From positions 13,752,075 to 13,816,074 of the forward strand of contig NC_026658.2 in NCBI RefSeq assembly GCF_000004075.3: a stretch of DNA of 64,000 nt. The letters are read 5' to 3'. The stretch comes from Cucumis sativus (Eukaryota; Streptophyta; Magnoliopsida; Cucurbitales; Cucurbitaceae). The translations under genes and the position numbers were made by a program. How positions within the stretch are numbered: position 1 is the stretch's first letter; every line of letters begins with the position of its first letter. This document shows, piece after piece, positions 43,755 to 55,580 of the stretch. The notes under the pieces are model-generated. The model was given only the letters and a program-made list of their open reading frames with translations, made no database searches and was not told where the DNA came from.

Positions 43755-44987
43755 TTACGATTTCCCCTCAATCTCTAAGACTTCTTCATCTTCCTCCTTA
43801 GAATTAACATCAATATCTTGGTTTTGTCTAATTTCAGATACATACTCCATCTCCAACCCTCCATCACTCTCATTCTCAGATACGTTCTCCACTACTTCCT
43901 CATTCACATCGTCAATAGCTGCGTTTCCCCCCTCGAGAAGTTGCAACTTCCTCCTCAACTCAACAACCTCAGTTTCCATAATAAAAAGTCTCTCCTTCAG
44001 TGTCAAGTTCTCCTCTTCCAACTGAGCTATATGGCTATCCTGATCATCAACCGTGTTTTCCAAACAGTTATTGTACTCTACTCCGTAGTTCTGATATATC
44101 ATCTCAAACCGGCTCAAGTCATGATCCAATCTACGTTCTACCTCCAAATGTTCCTCTACATCACTATCACTCGACCCACCACTGCCTTCCTCTTCTTCTT
44201 CCACCTGCACTTCCGCCTTATGCTCAGAACCTCGAAGCCTAATCAACCCTTTCATTGATCCATAACCATCGACACCCCATTCTTCTTTCGCCATATCACC
44301 CAACGCCTCCCTCGAAGGGGAGAACATTGGAGAAGGGAGTACTGCTGGAGTTACAGGACAAGGAGACACAAGTGAAGCGATCCCACCAGACTTTTTAGCA
44401 CGAATTATAAAAGACGATGTATTCCGAGGTGCATAAGGTGCAAACCTGTTGTTGAACTTCTTTTTTGAATAGAACTTACGAGCTTTGTTACGATTTTGAG
44501 ACTGCAACTCATAAAGACTTGGAGGTTGATACCCTCCACCATTATTTTGAGCACTTAGAGAACCCGGTAAGGGTTTTACCGATCTCCTATTATTTATCCT
44601 CTTGTCACTAACACCTTTTCCCTTCCAATTGCCTCGCCCCGACCCTGACTGCTTCATATTTCCATAGTTAGGCTTCGGGAAGTTACGGTACTTCTTGTTA
44701 GGATCCAAAGGAGCCTGCGGGTGACCCCATACCTTATAGTTGCCATTCATCATAGGCGGCTGAGTCTGACTGATGATCCTCCCGGACTGCAACATGGCCT
44801 GAGACTGCTGCGGCAAAAGATTTGGCGAAATTATCTGAGAATGGCTCATTACCTGGCTTTGATTCAGAAACTGAGGTTGATTAATCACCTGTTGTTGGTT
44901 GATCACATGAGGAGGCTGGTTTGCCATCTGCGGATGGTTCATACTAATCATTTGAGCTTGATTAATCATCGAATTCTGATCGTTCAT
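43755..44987 (-). CDS. Gene I: shortened paralogue of gene H
   Basis: One open exon of 410 aa. It shares with H the Gln/Asn-rich start (about residues 1-85, VINQ/SQVM repeats), the NYKVWGHPQAPLDPNKKYRN block, the RG/K-rich segment, the ARKFYSKKKFNNRFAPYAPR block, SPSREALGDMAKEEWGVDGY, the acidic stretch and the coiled coil (SHIAQLEEENLTLKERLFIM). It stops at EVLEIEGKS, just where H continues for about 130 more residues. The stop codon overlaps a potential GT donor (TC/GTAAAT), so either the shortened protein is made or the transcript splices onward. The homologous C-terminal sequence lies 3 kb away and is degenerate. The first seven residues encoded by the H leader exon have no counterpart. 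The function is unknown; a role overlapping H is likely (inference). Confidence 0.78.
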   Translation of the reverse strand: MNDQNSMINQAQMISMNHPQMANQPPHVINQQQVINQPQFLNQSQVMSHSQIISPNLLPQQSQAMLQSGRIISQTQPPMMNGNYKVWGHPQAPLDPNKKYRNFPKPNYGNMKQSGSGRGNWKGKGVSDKRINNRRSVKPLPGSLSAQNNGGGYQPPSLYELQSQNRNKARKFYSKKKFNNRFAPYAPRNTSSFIIRAKKSGGIASLVSPCPVTPAVLPSPMFSPSREALGDMAKEEWGVDGYGSMKGLIRLRGSEHKAEVQVEEEEEGSGGSSDSDVEEHLEVERRLDHDLSRFEMIYQNYGVEYNNCLENTVDDQDSHIAQLEEENLTLKERLFIMETEVVELRRKLQLLEGGNAAIDDVNEEVVENVSENESDGGLEMEYVSEIRQNQDIDVNSKEEDEEVLEIEGKS

Positions 44988-45310
44988 AGTACAACTAAAT
45001 CAAATCCAAAGAGAAGAAATAAAACCCTAACAAATTAAAGATCGATCGATCGATAAAACAAAATCTATCCCCCTTTTTCAGATCAAAAAATCGTCAACCA
45101 GATCGAGAACTAGAACACCCTAATCAAAATATTCGCAACGAATGAACCAAAGTCTAGAAAATTCCTTATGTATCGTTATAGATTTCGCTCGCAATTTTTC
45201 TCAATACGTCTTTTTGTATTACTCTTTTTCTCCAATCTCTAGGGAATTTCGATTTCTTGAGAAAGCTGGTTTGAGTCGGCCTACGCGCCCCCTCCAACTT
45301 ATTTATAGAG
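44988..45310 (-). promoter_or_regulatory. Gene I 5' UTR and promoter
   Basis: Upstream of the ATG lie a CT/GA-rich leader and a 'gatcgatcgatcgat' tetranucleotide run (about 45042-45056). 'ataaataagtt' on the minus strand near 45295-45305 could serve as a TATA element. The promoter boundaries are a guess. Confidence 0.4.
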
Positions 45311-46603
45311 AGAAAGACGACAGATAGACGGTGATGATTAGCCATCAGATGGAATTTCGTCATGACACGCGTCATACCTTTTCCTAATCGGAATAGAAGT
45401 TTATTGTGCCAAAATTACAAATCTCTCCTCGTCTTTCATATTATTTTCAAACCTACCATCTCTCGGGTATTATGGATGGTTGGGCCAATTCCACCTACGA
45501 CAATATAAGCCCACGCCCAATTATAATTTCATGTTAAATTACTTTACTTTTTTGGTTTTTTAAAAGTTGTAAAATTACTTTAATTTCGTAACTATTTGAT
45601 TTTTTTCTCCTCCTATTTTTTAAACTTTTTTATTAAAAATATAATTCGTATATGCTCGGTAACTAATTTTTTACGATTTTTAAAAAAAATTGTCGAAAAT
45701 AGATATTTTGACGAAATATTTATATATATAAAAAAAAGAATTGCTTCAAAAGTTTTAACTTTATTTTGTTATTTATTAACGAAAACCAAAATCATCCGGA
45801 TGAGATCTTGAATGTAAATCGAAGAAAAATATACAAAAATTGTCCCCAAAAAAAGTTAAATAGGTAAAATATGTACCCTTTAAAGTGTGATTTATTTTTT
45901 GAAAAAAATCCTTAAATATAATATATTAACAATATAAATATATATTCTTAGTATATAAATGTAAAAAATAACAAAATTGATTGACAACAAAAAATTTCTA
46001 CCGCTTATAAATAATTTAATTTATTTTTCTATTTTAAATAATGTCTCAACAATATATTATAAAAAAAATTAATTTCCATGCACTTATCAAGTATGCCTTG
46101 ATTTATTTCTAGAAAGGTTGAAATATATATTATCAAATAAATTGTGTTTTATATATTAAAAGATGCCTTGTTTACTCATATGGGTTTCTTTGACTTTTGT
46201 TGATGAGGGAACAATTTTAGAAAATTTGAAGAAACTTTCCTCAAAGTTTTTGGAAATTAAAGCATAAAGTTTATGACATAAACTTGGTTGGTATAGGTAT
46301 GTTTCGAGTCTCTAAAATAGATTTGAGTCAAATGTATTTGTGTCAATTTTTAAACCATATATATTTTGGTCTCTCCATAAATAATGATAGACATTAATAG
46401 TGAATAGTATTAATAGAGATAGATGATAGAAGTCTATAAATACATTAATACATACTAAAACTCGATAAAATATAATTTTTTTTTTTTTTATATCTTCACA
46501 GTGTTAATTGGCTATATATATACGGATAAGCATTGGGAACAACTTTTACATGGAATATGAATACGATGAAATTACTACAAAACCAAGAGATAAATTAGCT
46601 TAT
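45310..46603. other. Intergenic between gene I and the desaturase
   Basis: AT-rich with no gene. Around 46380-46450 are gatagaagtctat-type words that weakly resemble the MITE-like family. The desaturase 3' UTR would lie near 46500-46603. Confidence 0.5.
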
Positions 46604-48122
46604 TCAAAGCTTGTTCCGAAACCAAAATACCCCTTTACTTCTAAAAGCTTCTGAGTCCCCCTCCTCATGATCATCTTCCTCTACATAAACACATTCTCTA
46701 AACTCCCTCCATGCAGCCTTCAAGATAGGCGTCTCATCAAACTGATAGTACTCTCCCAGCACTTCCTTCACCGCCCTCGTCGCCTCCGCTGCATTGTAAT
46801 GTGGCATTGAAGGGAACAAGTGATGAATCACATGTGTATCCGTTATATTATGTAACATTTTATTCAAAATCTTCCCGTAATCTCTATCCACTGTAACCAA
46901 ATTCCCTCTCAGCCAATCCCACTGACTAGAATCGTAATACGGCAATGAAGAGTGTGTGTGTTGTAAACATGATATCAACACCACAAACACGTTCATAACC
47001 GTTAAAGGCAGTAAGTATATGCGAATGACCCACGTGATTCCTTTTGTAACTGCGAGTTTGTAAAGTAAGTATAAAATGGTTAAGACTCCGGCATTGGATA
47101 TTTGAACTTGAAGTCGTTCCTTTTCGGTGAATATTGGGCTGTTTGGATCGTAGTGGCTGGTGAATCTATCATAGACTCGGCCTGAATTGTTGAAGGCTAT
47201 GTACATTGGCCAGCCAAGTGTGAGGGTCATTACAATAATGAAGAGTCTAGCAGGTGGGTTGGTTAAGTGTTTGAAATACCTGTAAATTTTAACTTCATGA
47301 TTATACACCATAGAAAGCTTCATTATATAAAATAATAAGAGACAACATTTTGAACTAGATAATTTTCACAATAACATGAGTTAGAATAGCATACTTTGAT
47401 CCATGAAAACCAATAGTTTTAGAGAGTGATTCATAGAGAAGATAGAGAGATTGTGAAGAAATGCATTAGGGTTTCTCATATCTTGAATTTTTTAATAAAA
47501 ATATATATATTCATATCTGTTTTTAGAAAATAAGGTATCATCTATTTCTCACATCAGTTTCTATATGTTTGTGCCTCATATAAACATCCAATCATGGTAT
47601 TTAATAATGATATTAAACCTAATTAACACCATACCAAGGGATTTTGGATTTGGGCTTGGGGACAAAGACCTCGTCGCGGTGGAGTGATGCAGTGTTGGCA
47701 TGGTGGCGGCGGTGGCTGATTTTGAAAGAGAAGTAAGGGATGAGGAGGGAAGAATGGAGGAGGAAGCCAAGGAAGTCATCTAGGAATTGGTAATCACTGA
47801 AGGCATGATGGCCACATTCATGAGCGATGACCCAGAAGCCGGTGAAGACAATGCCTTGAGAGAGCCAATAAAGAGGCCAAGCTAAGTAGTGAAGCAGTAG
47901 TGGGTGGGCGGAAAGGGTGTGGAAATAGGTGGTGGCTACGTAATAAAAAGTAGAGAGAAGGATGGAGTCGAAGATAACGTAAGAGAAGGAGCGGTAGAGG
48001 GAACGATTGAAGCAATGGGATGGAATGGATTTCTTGATTTGTGTGATGGTGAAGGGAGGCTTGGTGTGTGTAATGCGCTCCCCCAATGCTAATTTGCTTC
48101 TATTTGGGCTTCCTTTCCTCAT
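46604..48122 (-). CDS. FAD2: FAD2-type oleate (delta-12) desaturase with coding intron
   Basis: ER membrane fatty-acid desaturase that would add the delta-12 double bond to oleoyl-phosphatidylcholine, or a FAD2-derived variant. Two exons, 48122-47635 and 47279-46604, give 387 aa, the family length. The three His boxes are HECGHH (101-106), HRRHH (137-141) and HVIHH (312-316). Other FAD2 hallmarks are [45 protein letters not shown] and the C-terminus GVFWFRNKL. Hydrophobic segments flank the boxes. The intron (47634-47280, 355 bases; donor GTATGG, acceptor TTTACAG) splits the Trp codon of [13 protein letters not shown] exactly, so the joined protein aligns without gaps. FAD2 coding regions are normally uninterrupted, with an intron only in the 5' UTR, so this is odd. 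Several substitutions ([16 protein letters not shown]) suggest a diverged paralogue, not the housekeeping FAD2. Confidence 0.88.
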
Positions 48123-48744
48123 TTCTATTTCTTCTCACTCCCTCCCGATTTGAAAACACTACGCTCTCACACCTTCACCCTCACCCCTACGTTGCTTCTT
48201 TAAATAATATTTAAAACTTTCCATTTTCACCAGATATATGTGTTACTCTCCTCAAGGTGAAGTTCATGCCATCTAAGATTAAGATTGCTATAAAAGTTCA
48301 TATAAAATATTCTAAACAAATCACACTTAGTCTCAAACATCTCATTCAAGAATAGTTAATGTAAAACAAACTTGCATCATGGATTGCATCTATCTTTATG
48401 TGTATTTAAGTAATGAAAGTTTGGTTATGTGTGTGGTAGATTTTTTTTAGCTTAAAAACCATCTCTAAAATTTGATGGTAGTTGCAACTATAATTTCAAA
48501 CTATTAAGATTAAAAATAATTAAACTTTTAAACTTATCCAAATTTTAAAATTAAGTTCTAAATGTATAAATTTTAGTGACGATATAAATTTTCATTTTAA
48601 ATTTTTATCATTTGTGAGTCTAATCTTTAATCTTTACAATTATTGAACTATTTTTCTCATGCTAGATTGATTTTGAGTGAATGTATTGATTTTTAAATTC
48701 ATATTTTGGGTAGATTTTAAAAACTAAAAAGGAGTTTTTTAAAT

Positions 48745-48955
48745 ATAGTAAATAAACTAAAATATTTATAAATTATAACAAAATTTTGGATTATATCATT
48801 GATAGAAACAGATAACATACAGATAACATTCTATCACACTATCTATCAATGTCACTAATTATATAGGCATATATATTCGTGTCTATCAATATCAATGTCT
48901 ATTATTGGTAGAATTTGAAATTTATCAAATTTGCTATTTTTGACAATTCTCCAAC
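48745..48955. repeat. MITE-like palindromic repeat, copy 3
   Basis: Left side 'taaattataacaaaattttg' with 'gattatatcattgatag'; interior 'ctatcaatgtcac', 'gtctatcaatatcaatgtct'; right side 'gtagaatttgaaatttatca' then 'tttgctatttttgac'. The left and right sides are roughly inverted copies. Same family as at 1.6, 19.6 and 57.1 kb. Confidence 0.6.
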
Positions 48956-51739
48956 TAAGAATTTATCGAAAGGAGATTGAGACAGGTAGGGTGATAATCA
49001 AGATTATTTGTTAACAATGATTAGGTGCAACTACGTTGTTTGTCCACGATATCCAAGTTTTTTATTTTTTTTGGACTTGTATTATAGAAGGAAACCAAAC
49101 ACTTGTAAAAAAGAAAAGGGTTCAAAATGAGACGTATTATTTGCTTATGTGATGGCTCACAACTTTAAGGGGTATATGTGTTAGGCTTGGTGAGGGAAAA
49201 CAACAGCGAGAAAGCATATAGACATATTTCATTTGGGATATCTGTTGTGTGTTACTTTACTGCTTTTTGAAAATTCCACATGGTATTTTAATTGCACTGA
49301 TTTTCTACAAGTGCTCAAACATGCACAACATTTTATGCCTCTCCTTTGTAAGCCATGCAAATTTACACGTCTGTTTTTTTTAAGAGAAACTTAGCCACAA
49401 CACTTGTGTTCTCTTCTCAATTCATTGCTACAAGTTTTGAATCAACTTTATCTTTGGAGGCTTATCTTGGAACAGTAAAACACTATAAAATGTGCATATT
49501 AATGGCATTCACATATAAGATGTATTTCAAACTTTCTCTCTTTCAAATTACTTGATAAAGCAGCCTAGCTAGCTAAACCAGCAATTAATTTCTATAATCA
49601 ACACACAGAGACTATCATAATAAACACTCTACAGTTATCAACCAAAGACATAAGTAGTTTTATCAATTATCTTTTCTTCTATGAATCTAACAGGAACTAG
49701 CAGCTAATTAACTAGAAACAACAATAATTATCAAGCAAAGACATATAAGTTTTAACATGGAAAAAATCCTCAGGTAAAAAACCACGATGTCGAAATAACA
49801 AATGCGACATGTTCTTCCTAATCGAAACTAAAGACATACATGATAAATATTATCTCAAGATTAATGACATGGCAACTAATCACAGCATAAATTCCAATTA
49901 TACCCGTTGTAATCGACTTTAGTAAGTCCAATCCAAAAAAATCCCACATGCTTTTCTCAATTTTCTCTCTACTGTCATCACTCTATTTCTTGGTCGTGCA
50001 CGTACGTTGCTCAACCAACCGACGAGGTTTTTATATTAAGATTGAAATATCCTTGACTTTGTATATATTTTAGGTAAACAATATCATTCAACTTTCAAAA
50101 TATACTTAAAGTTAGTTCTGGATGAAAAGGGACAGTGTTTTGTGTAAAAAATACTTTATGATTAATACCTCTGGCAAGAAAACAATAATTGAAGTTCAAA
50201 GATTCCTTTGTGCTTCAATTATTCTATAATTTAACCTATATTTAATAGGCCAAATGAGAGCCATAAATGTGGGGTTTCTTCTCATTTGACGAGCAGGCCG
50301 AACAATTTAAATCTAGAGCAATACTTAGGGTACAACCCAACACTGTTTCACCTAAGTTCCTTCACCCTTTTCTTCTCTATGAACCTAAAAAACTAAACAT
50401 TGCCACTTAGAAGTTTTAAATTAGATCCAGAAAGGGTTTGGGCTGCACCCAATTTTTTTTCTTACATTCTATGCAAACTTTATTTTTCCATTTCAATTTT
50501 TGCTACCTCTCTGCTAAATTTCAAAACAGTTATTAACAGTAAGTTCCAAACATGTGTTTGAGCGTTTCGAAATTACTTTTTATGTTACCAAATCACTTTT
50601 AAAAGTATAGACACAAACAAACGTTAATATGGCATGAAAATCACTTCTAACAAAACATTTATTAATAAAAATCAATTTTGTTAATTAGTTTCTAAAAACA
50701 CTCTCAAATATACCTTCTATATCCTGGTTTAAGTTTTCAAGAAAAATGACTAATGGGCCGGGATCAATACTCATGCCATGGAGTGGCAAAAAAGAGGTTG
50801 AGCTTTGTATTTTAAGGAGAGTCTTTCAGCTCATATGATCTAAAATGGTACAGCGTATTACAAGATTGACTTAAATTTTTCAAAACTTTAAGAAATATCT
50901 TAAATTTACTAATATTTTACATAAATATAGGGCTTAAATGACCTATTTATCTATATTTATTTTTAATAATATATTAAAAAAATAGAAAAATGAAAGTGGA
51001 CTATGATTAAAATTTGTATTTATTAAATATCATAGTTAATTATGGTAAGTGATTAATTCTGTTACAGTATATTATAATAAAAATATTATCTCATAATTAT
51101 TTTTCTTTCAGTGATTTTGTTAAAAAAAGATTCTCTCATGATCTATCTTTCACTTTCCAATTTCTCTATTCGTCCACTATTTCTTTTGTTTCGCATTGTT
51201 TTTCATATATTTCATGTAATTATAGTATATATTTAATAATAGAGTGTATATTTTAGTTATTCTCTAGTATATGTTATGTTAAGGAGCACTGAATATGTTT
51301 GCGATGTAGGAACTTTGATAAAAGTTTTGAAGATTTAAAGAATTGTATGAAAAAGTGGTTGAATGAAAAATTGGTTGATGAATAGTATATATGAAATAAT
51401 TAATTGTATATTTTATGAATGAAATGCTATGCTATTATTAAACTGGTTTATTAATGGTATATATAAAATATATGTATTATGCAATAGTATATAGGTAATA
51501 ATTAAAAAAAAATCCTGATCTGTTACATAATATGTGTATGCAATGAAATATAATTTCGATAAGAAAAAATTACACAACTAAAAAAAAAGTTGTGAATGTA
51601 TTATTGAATATATACAGTAGTATATATATGAAAAGGAAAAAAAATACATAACAAATATATAATTCGTGTATGGAGTGGTATATCGAACATGATAGGAAGA
51701 TAAACTAAAAAATATAAAATTAAACAAAATAAGAGGAAC

Positions 51740-51933
51740 AGGATTAGAATATATGTCGTCGTTGTCGGAAGAAAGGACCAAAAAAATTGAAGGGTGAAGT
51801 TGTTGCCGGCAACTGATGGAAGCACTCAGATTATTAACATGGTATGAATAATATGAAGTCATTGCAGCCGAAAGAAAAGACAGAAAAAGTTGAAGAATGA
51901 AGACGTTACTGGCAAAAGATGGAAGCACTTAAT
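51740..51933. repeat. Diverged tandem repeat, about 100-bp unit
   Basis: Two related units, about 51743-51830 and 51846-51933. Each has a 'gaaga' and 'gacagaaaaag/gaccaaaaaaa' stretch followed by 'ttgaag.atgaagacgtt' / 'ttgaagggtgaagttgtt', then 'ggcaa.tgatggaagcact'. Confidence 0.7.
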
Positions 51934-53616
51934 ATGGTTATACTTAATTACTGAATTATTCCATATTAGAAAAGATTTTGTTTTATACTCAATTAAAAAT
52001 CCATGTCGAATTTATTTTCATAATAAAATTAGACATTAATTAAAAAGTTATCATTTCATAATAAATTGGAAAATAAGGAAATAATTTAAATTTAATTTTG
52101 AAAATCATATATAATTAATAATAATAATAGAGTTATAATTATCCAAAAAATATACGAAATCCTAATAAAAAAATTTAATTTAAGATATTTGTGAAATTTT
52201 ATACTCAATCTAGGTCTTTTGTCTAAATCTTTCTTTTAAGTATCATGTTGACGAAGGACATGTAAAAGGTCTTATGATACATATCAGTTGAGAAAACAAG
52301 TACTAAAAGAAAGAAAAATATTTGAGTGTATCAAGAATGCACTAATATATAGAAGGTTAAGCAAGTGGATAAGAGAGTAAATTTAACATAATGTGCTCAT
52401 TCTCACTTGTGAGTTTGAAATATGAAAAAGAGAGCAAGTCAAGTAAGAATGTAAATGTGTATATTCATAAAACAAGATGCTATCTCATAAGACACATGAA
52501 TTTAAAGTAAATAAGATATAGGAATAAATACGTCGTGGTACGTTATACTAACACAAAGATTTTAACCGTTAAATAAAGAAAAGACATTATTAGGACATAG
52601 TTAAATTTTGGGTAATTAATATTTTTAAGCAAAGCCAGATGGACGCACAGGCTACAAGAAATAGACAATAATTTGGATAAAGGCAAGGCAAGGAAGGGAT
52701 CTCGTGTGATTGGAAAGGAGACGAAGGGTGATAATAAGGTTACCATAAAAGTATTGGAAAATTTTAATTGGACAAACCATAGTTTTTGTTCAACGTAATT
52801 CCCCCATGGTAACTTGGTCCCTAAATTTCATAAATCTAATCTCTACTGCCAACCTGTCCTTCTCATTCATCTAAATCCTCTTTGACCTACACCTGGAATG
52901 TCTTAACAAAACAACACATTATTTGCTTATGGGATCAATCATCATTTATATTCCCTCTCTCTTTTTCTGTGTACAAAACACCCAGATTCTCTTCTAATTC
53001 CACCCTCAGAGAAACTTGAAATTTATCACCTACTACACAGCCTAATATCTTCCATGTCATTGTAGCATTTAGGAGTGGAGGTAGATGACATCAAATGAAA
53101 GATTTTAAAAGTACGAAAGTATAGCTAGCAATTAGAAATACCAATCTAAGATGTGTATAAGATCTACTCACCCACTAGCTAACTACAAGTATAGTAAGCA
53201 CAAAAAATATTGAGAAATTAAAAAGAGACTGTAATAAGAACAGAAGAAGAAGAAAAGATTATGTTTTGTTTGATGAACTTACTTTGAGTCAATCACAAAT
53301 TTAACACATCTCATTTGTACCATTTAACTTTGTTGGCATTTCAAACCTAATAATGAACATTTCAATTCAACTCTTCTGTCTCTTGAGTACTGTAGCTGAT
53401 GAATGATGATTATTTTCCAGTTTGTCTCTACTCGAAAGACCAGTTTGTCCATTTCTACTTTAATTGTCAGCCTTCCAGCTTGTCAAATACATCAGTTTTT
53501 AAGATTTTCGTGCACCCCATATCATTAATCCCTTCCTAAGCTGATTTTCATTTGTTTATATATATTACACTTAACACTTAAACACTCACATACTTTAACT
53601 AAGAAGAAAAATTAAA

Positions 53617-55580
53617 ATGGAGTCTCATCAAATGTGGCGTCAAATGAAAAGCCATGAATATGATCATCACCGTCGGTTTCAATCTGAAAGTCAGGTGGAT
53701 CTGACACTCCGACTTGGATTCCCCAATGGCACTGCCGGTGAACGTCCTGATATTGATCATCATCATAATAATAATCCCTTCTTCTCCACACCATTTCATG
53801 CTCTTCAAACCCATCAGGTTTTAATTTAATTTGCTTCTCATTTATTTCATGAACAATACATTATTTGAATTTGCATGACTTTTTTTCCTTATCAATATAG
53901 TAAAAGAAAACAGTGAGTGGTAGAGTTTGGAATTTCCAAGTTAAGAAAAGGATTAGAAAATTACTTGATCAATTTGCTTAATTATATTAAATCTTAACTC
54001 TGCTCACAAATCTCATACTTAGCCTATGAATTTTTCAAAAGCTATTGTTGTTCTAATATCTCTGCTTAAACCCTAATTAGGATTTTATTTTCTTTTTTGA
54101 TAGATGATTTGACCAATTTTTTTGAATACAAAGTGTGTACGTGATCTCTATTGCTATTAATTAACCTTCCATCTTAATTAACATACCATTTCTTACCCTG
54201 ATTTTAACCATTTCAATTTCAGATTTTCAAAAAAAAAAAAAAAAAAACGTATATCGTAATCTGAATGTGTAATTCTTTTAAGAGTAACAATTAAATGTAT
54301 AACAAATTGCAATATAGCTTGTAATCGGTATGGAAAGACATTTACAATTTGATTGGTATATGGTCCAATAGACACTCGTGCCCTGCTCTCAGTTTTAATG
54401 TTCATTTAGATTAACAGTTTTCTATACGTTTGAGCTTATCTCCAGCCCCTAAGGTATCGTCTGTACCTCTATTCTAATTGAATATCATTTGCTAGAGAAT
54501 GATGATAGTGTGCCCACCAAGTGAAAATATTCGGGTGCACTTTTTGATCCATACGTCTGCTTTTTGAAAAAGAAAACAAATTGTAACATAGTGAAATCTG
54601 TCGATTTTAATGGTGATAGATTCATATGAGAGTTAGTACTCTTAAACTCTGCTATTTGTTAATATTTTGAGCTTGGTTACATAAGGGAATTTTTAATTTA
54701 ATTTTGATCCAACTTTTTTTCTTACATTTCAACTTGAACTTCATTTTAGTTAAGGTCAGCATTCAAGTAATTAGTAAGTATCGAATATATGTGTGTGTAT
54801 ATATATATATATGTGATAATTAAACATGTATATAATTCTTACTAAATATATGGTAATGTGTGCAAATTCAAATTGGAACTATAATATATCACCGCAAATA
54901 TATACATTATAATAACTAAGCAAAACTAACTCAAATGGATGACCTAGCTTGTGAATGAAATGAATCAGGTGATGGCGAACAATCAAGGGTTAACCAGAAA
55001 TAATGAAATGATGAGTGAACCAAATTACAATAACCCTCACCAAATTGTATGGTCAAAAGATCTAAAAACCTATGTTCTTAAGTCAAATAATAATTTTGGG
55101 CAGCAGCTTCATCCAAGTTCATACCCTAATACTCATCAAGCAAAGCCCATACCCACCAGTACTCCAAATAACACCCCAAATCTTCCTCTTCCAAAACGAG
55201 GACACAATAATGACCTATACACACTCCTCAACCCTGCTTCTAGAGTAGCAGATGATCATGAAGCCGAAGCTTCCTCCGCTGGTCGGCGAAAAGGGTCGCG
55301 ACGACGTCGAGTTTCAGCCACCAATGATGTCGAGAGAAGGTGTACCAATTACAATTGCAACACCAACTTCACACCCATGTGGCGTAAAGGTCCTCTTGGT
55401 CCTAAGGTACATACGTATTTGATTCATTAGAGCATGTTTGAAAGTGATTTTGCTTTTGACCTGATTTTGAATGAGTGTAATGAATATATATTTCAGAGCC
55501 TTTGCAATGCATGTGGAATAAGGTATAGAAAAGAGACTATGAACAAAGAAGCAATGGCAGCAGAAAACAGCAACGGGTAG
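53617..55580 (+). CDS. GATA-type zinc-finger transcription factor
   Basis: Three coding exons: 53617-53817, 54969-55406 and 55497-55580, all phase 0, GT-AG; 240 aa. If the upstream acceptor at 54947 is used instead, seven residues are added in frame. Near the N-terminus VDLTLRLGFP contains an LxLxL (EAR-type) repression motif at residues 29-33. The middle is Asn/Pro/His-rich (IVWSKDLKTYVLKSNN), followed by a basic run GRRKGSRRRR just before the finger. The GATA finger (about residues 192-217) has Cys knuckles C-X4-C-X18-C-X2-C: CTNYNCNTNFTPMWRKGPLG, then PKSLCNACG. Most plant GATA factors have C-X2-C first. The intron inside the finger, between LGPK and SLCNACG, is at the usual place. The protein ends 21 residues after the finger's last Cys. 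The product would bind GATA motifs in the nucleus, probably as a repressor (inference from LxLxL). Confidence 0.87.
54430..54585 (+). mobile_element. Possible LINE 3'-end fragment in GATA intron 1
   Basis: 'gatgatagtgtgcccaccaa' followed by 'attcgggtgcactttttgat' and 'ccatacgtctgctttttgaa' resembles the 3' ends of the LINE copies at 11.05-11.17 and 25.8-25.99 kb, including the A-rich finish. No coding part remains. Confidence 0.45.

Larger units (their letters stand above)
48180..53616. other. Long intergenic region before the GATA gene
   Basis: Over 5 kb of AT-rich sequence with no supported gene. It holds a MITE-like copy (48745-48955) and a diverged tandem repeat of about 100 bases (51740-51933). 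The last 300 bases form the GATA gene promoter and leader: 'tatatatta' near 53559-53567 and a leader with 'acttaaacactcacatac' near 53576. Confidence 0.5.

Noticed and set aside
53599-53814. Two minus-strand frames opposite GATA exon 1
   Set aside because: Shadows of the His/Asp-rich coding exon on the plus strand.
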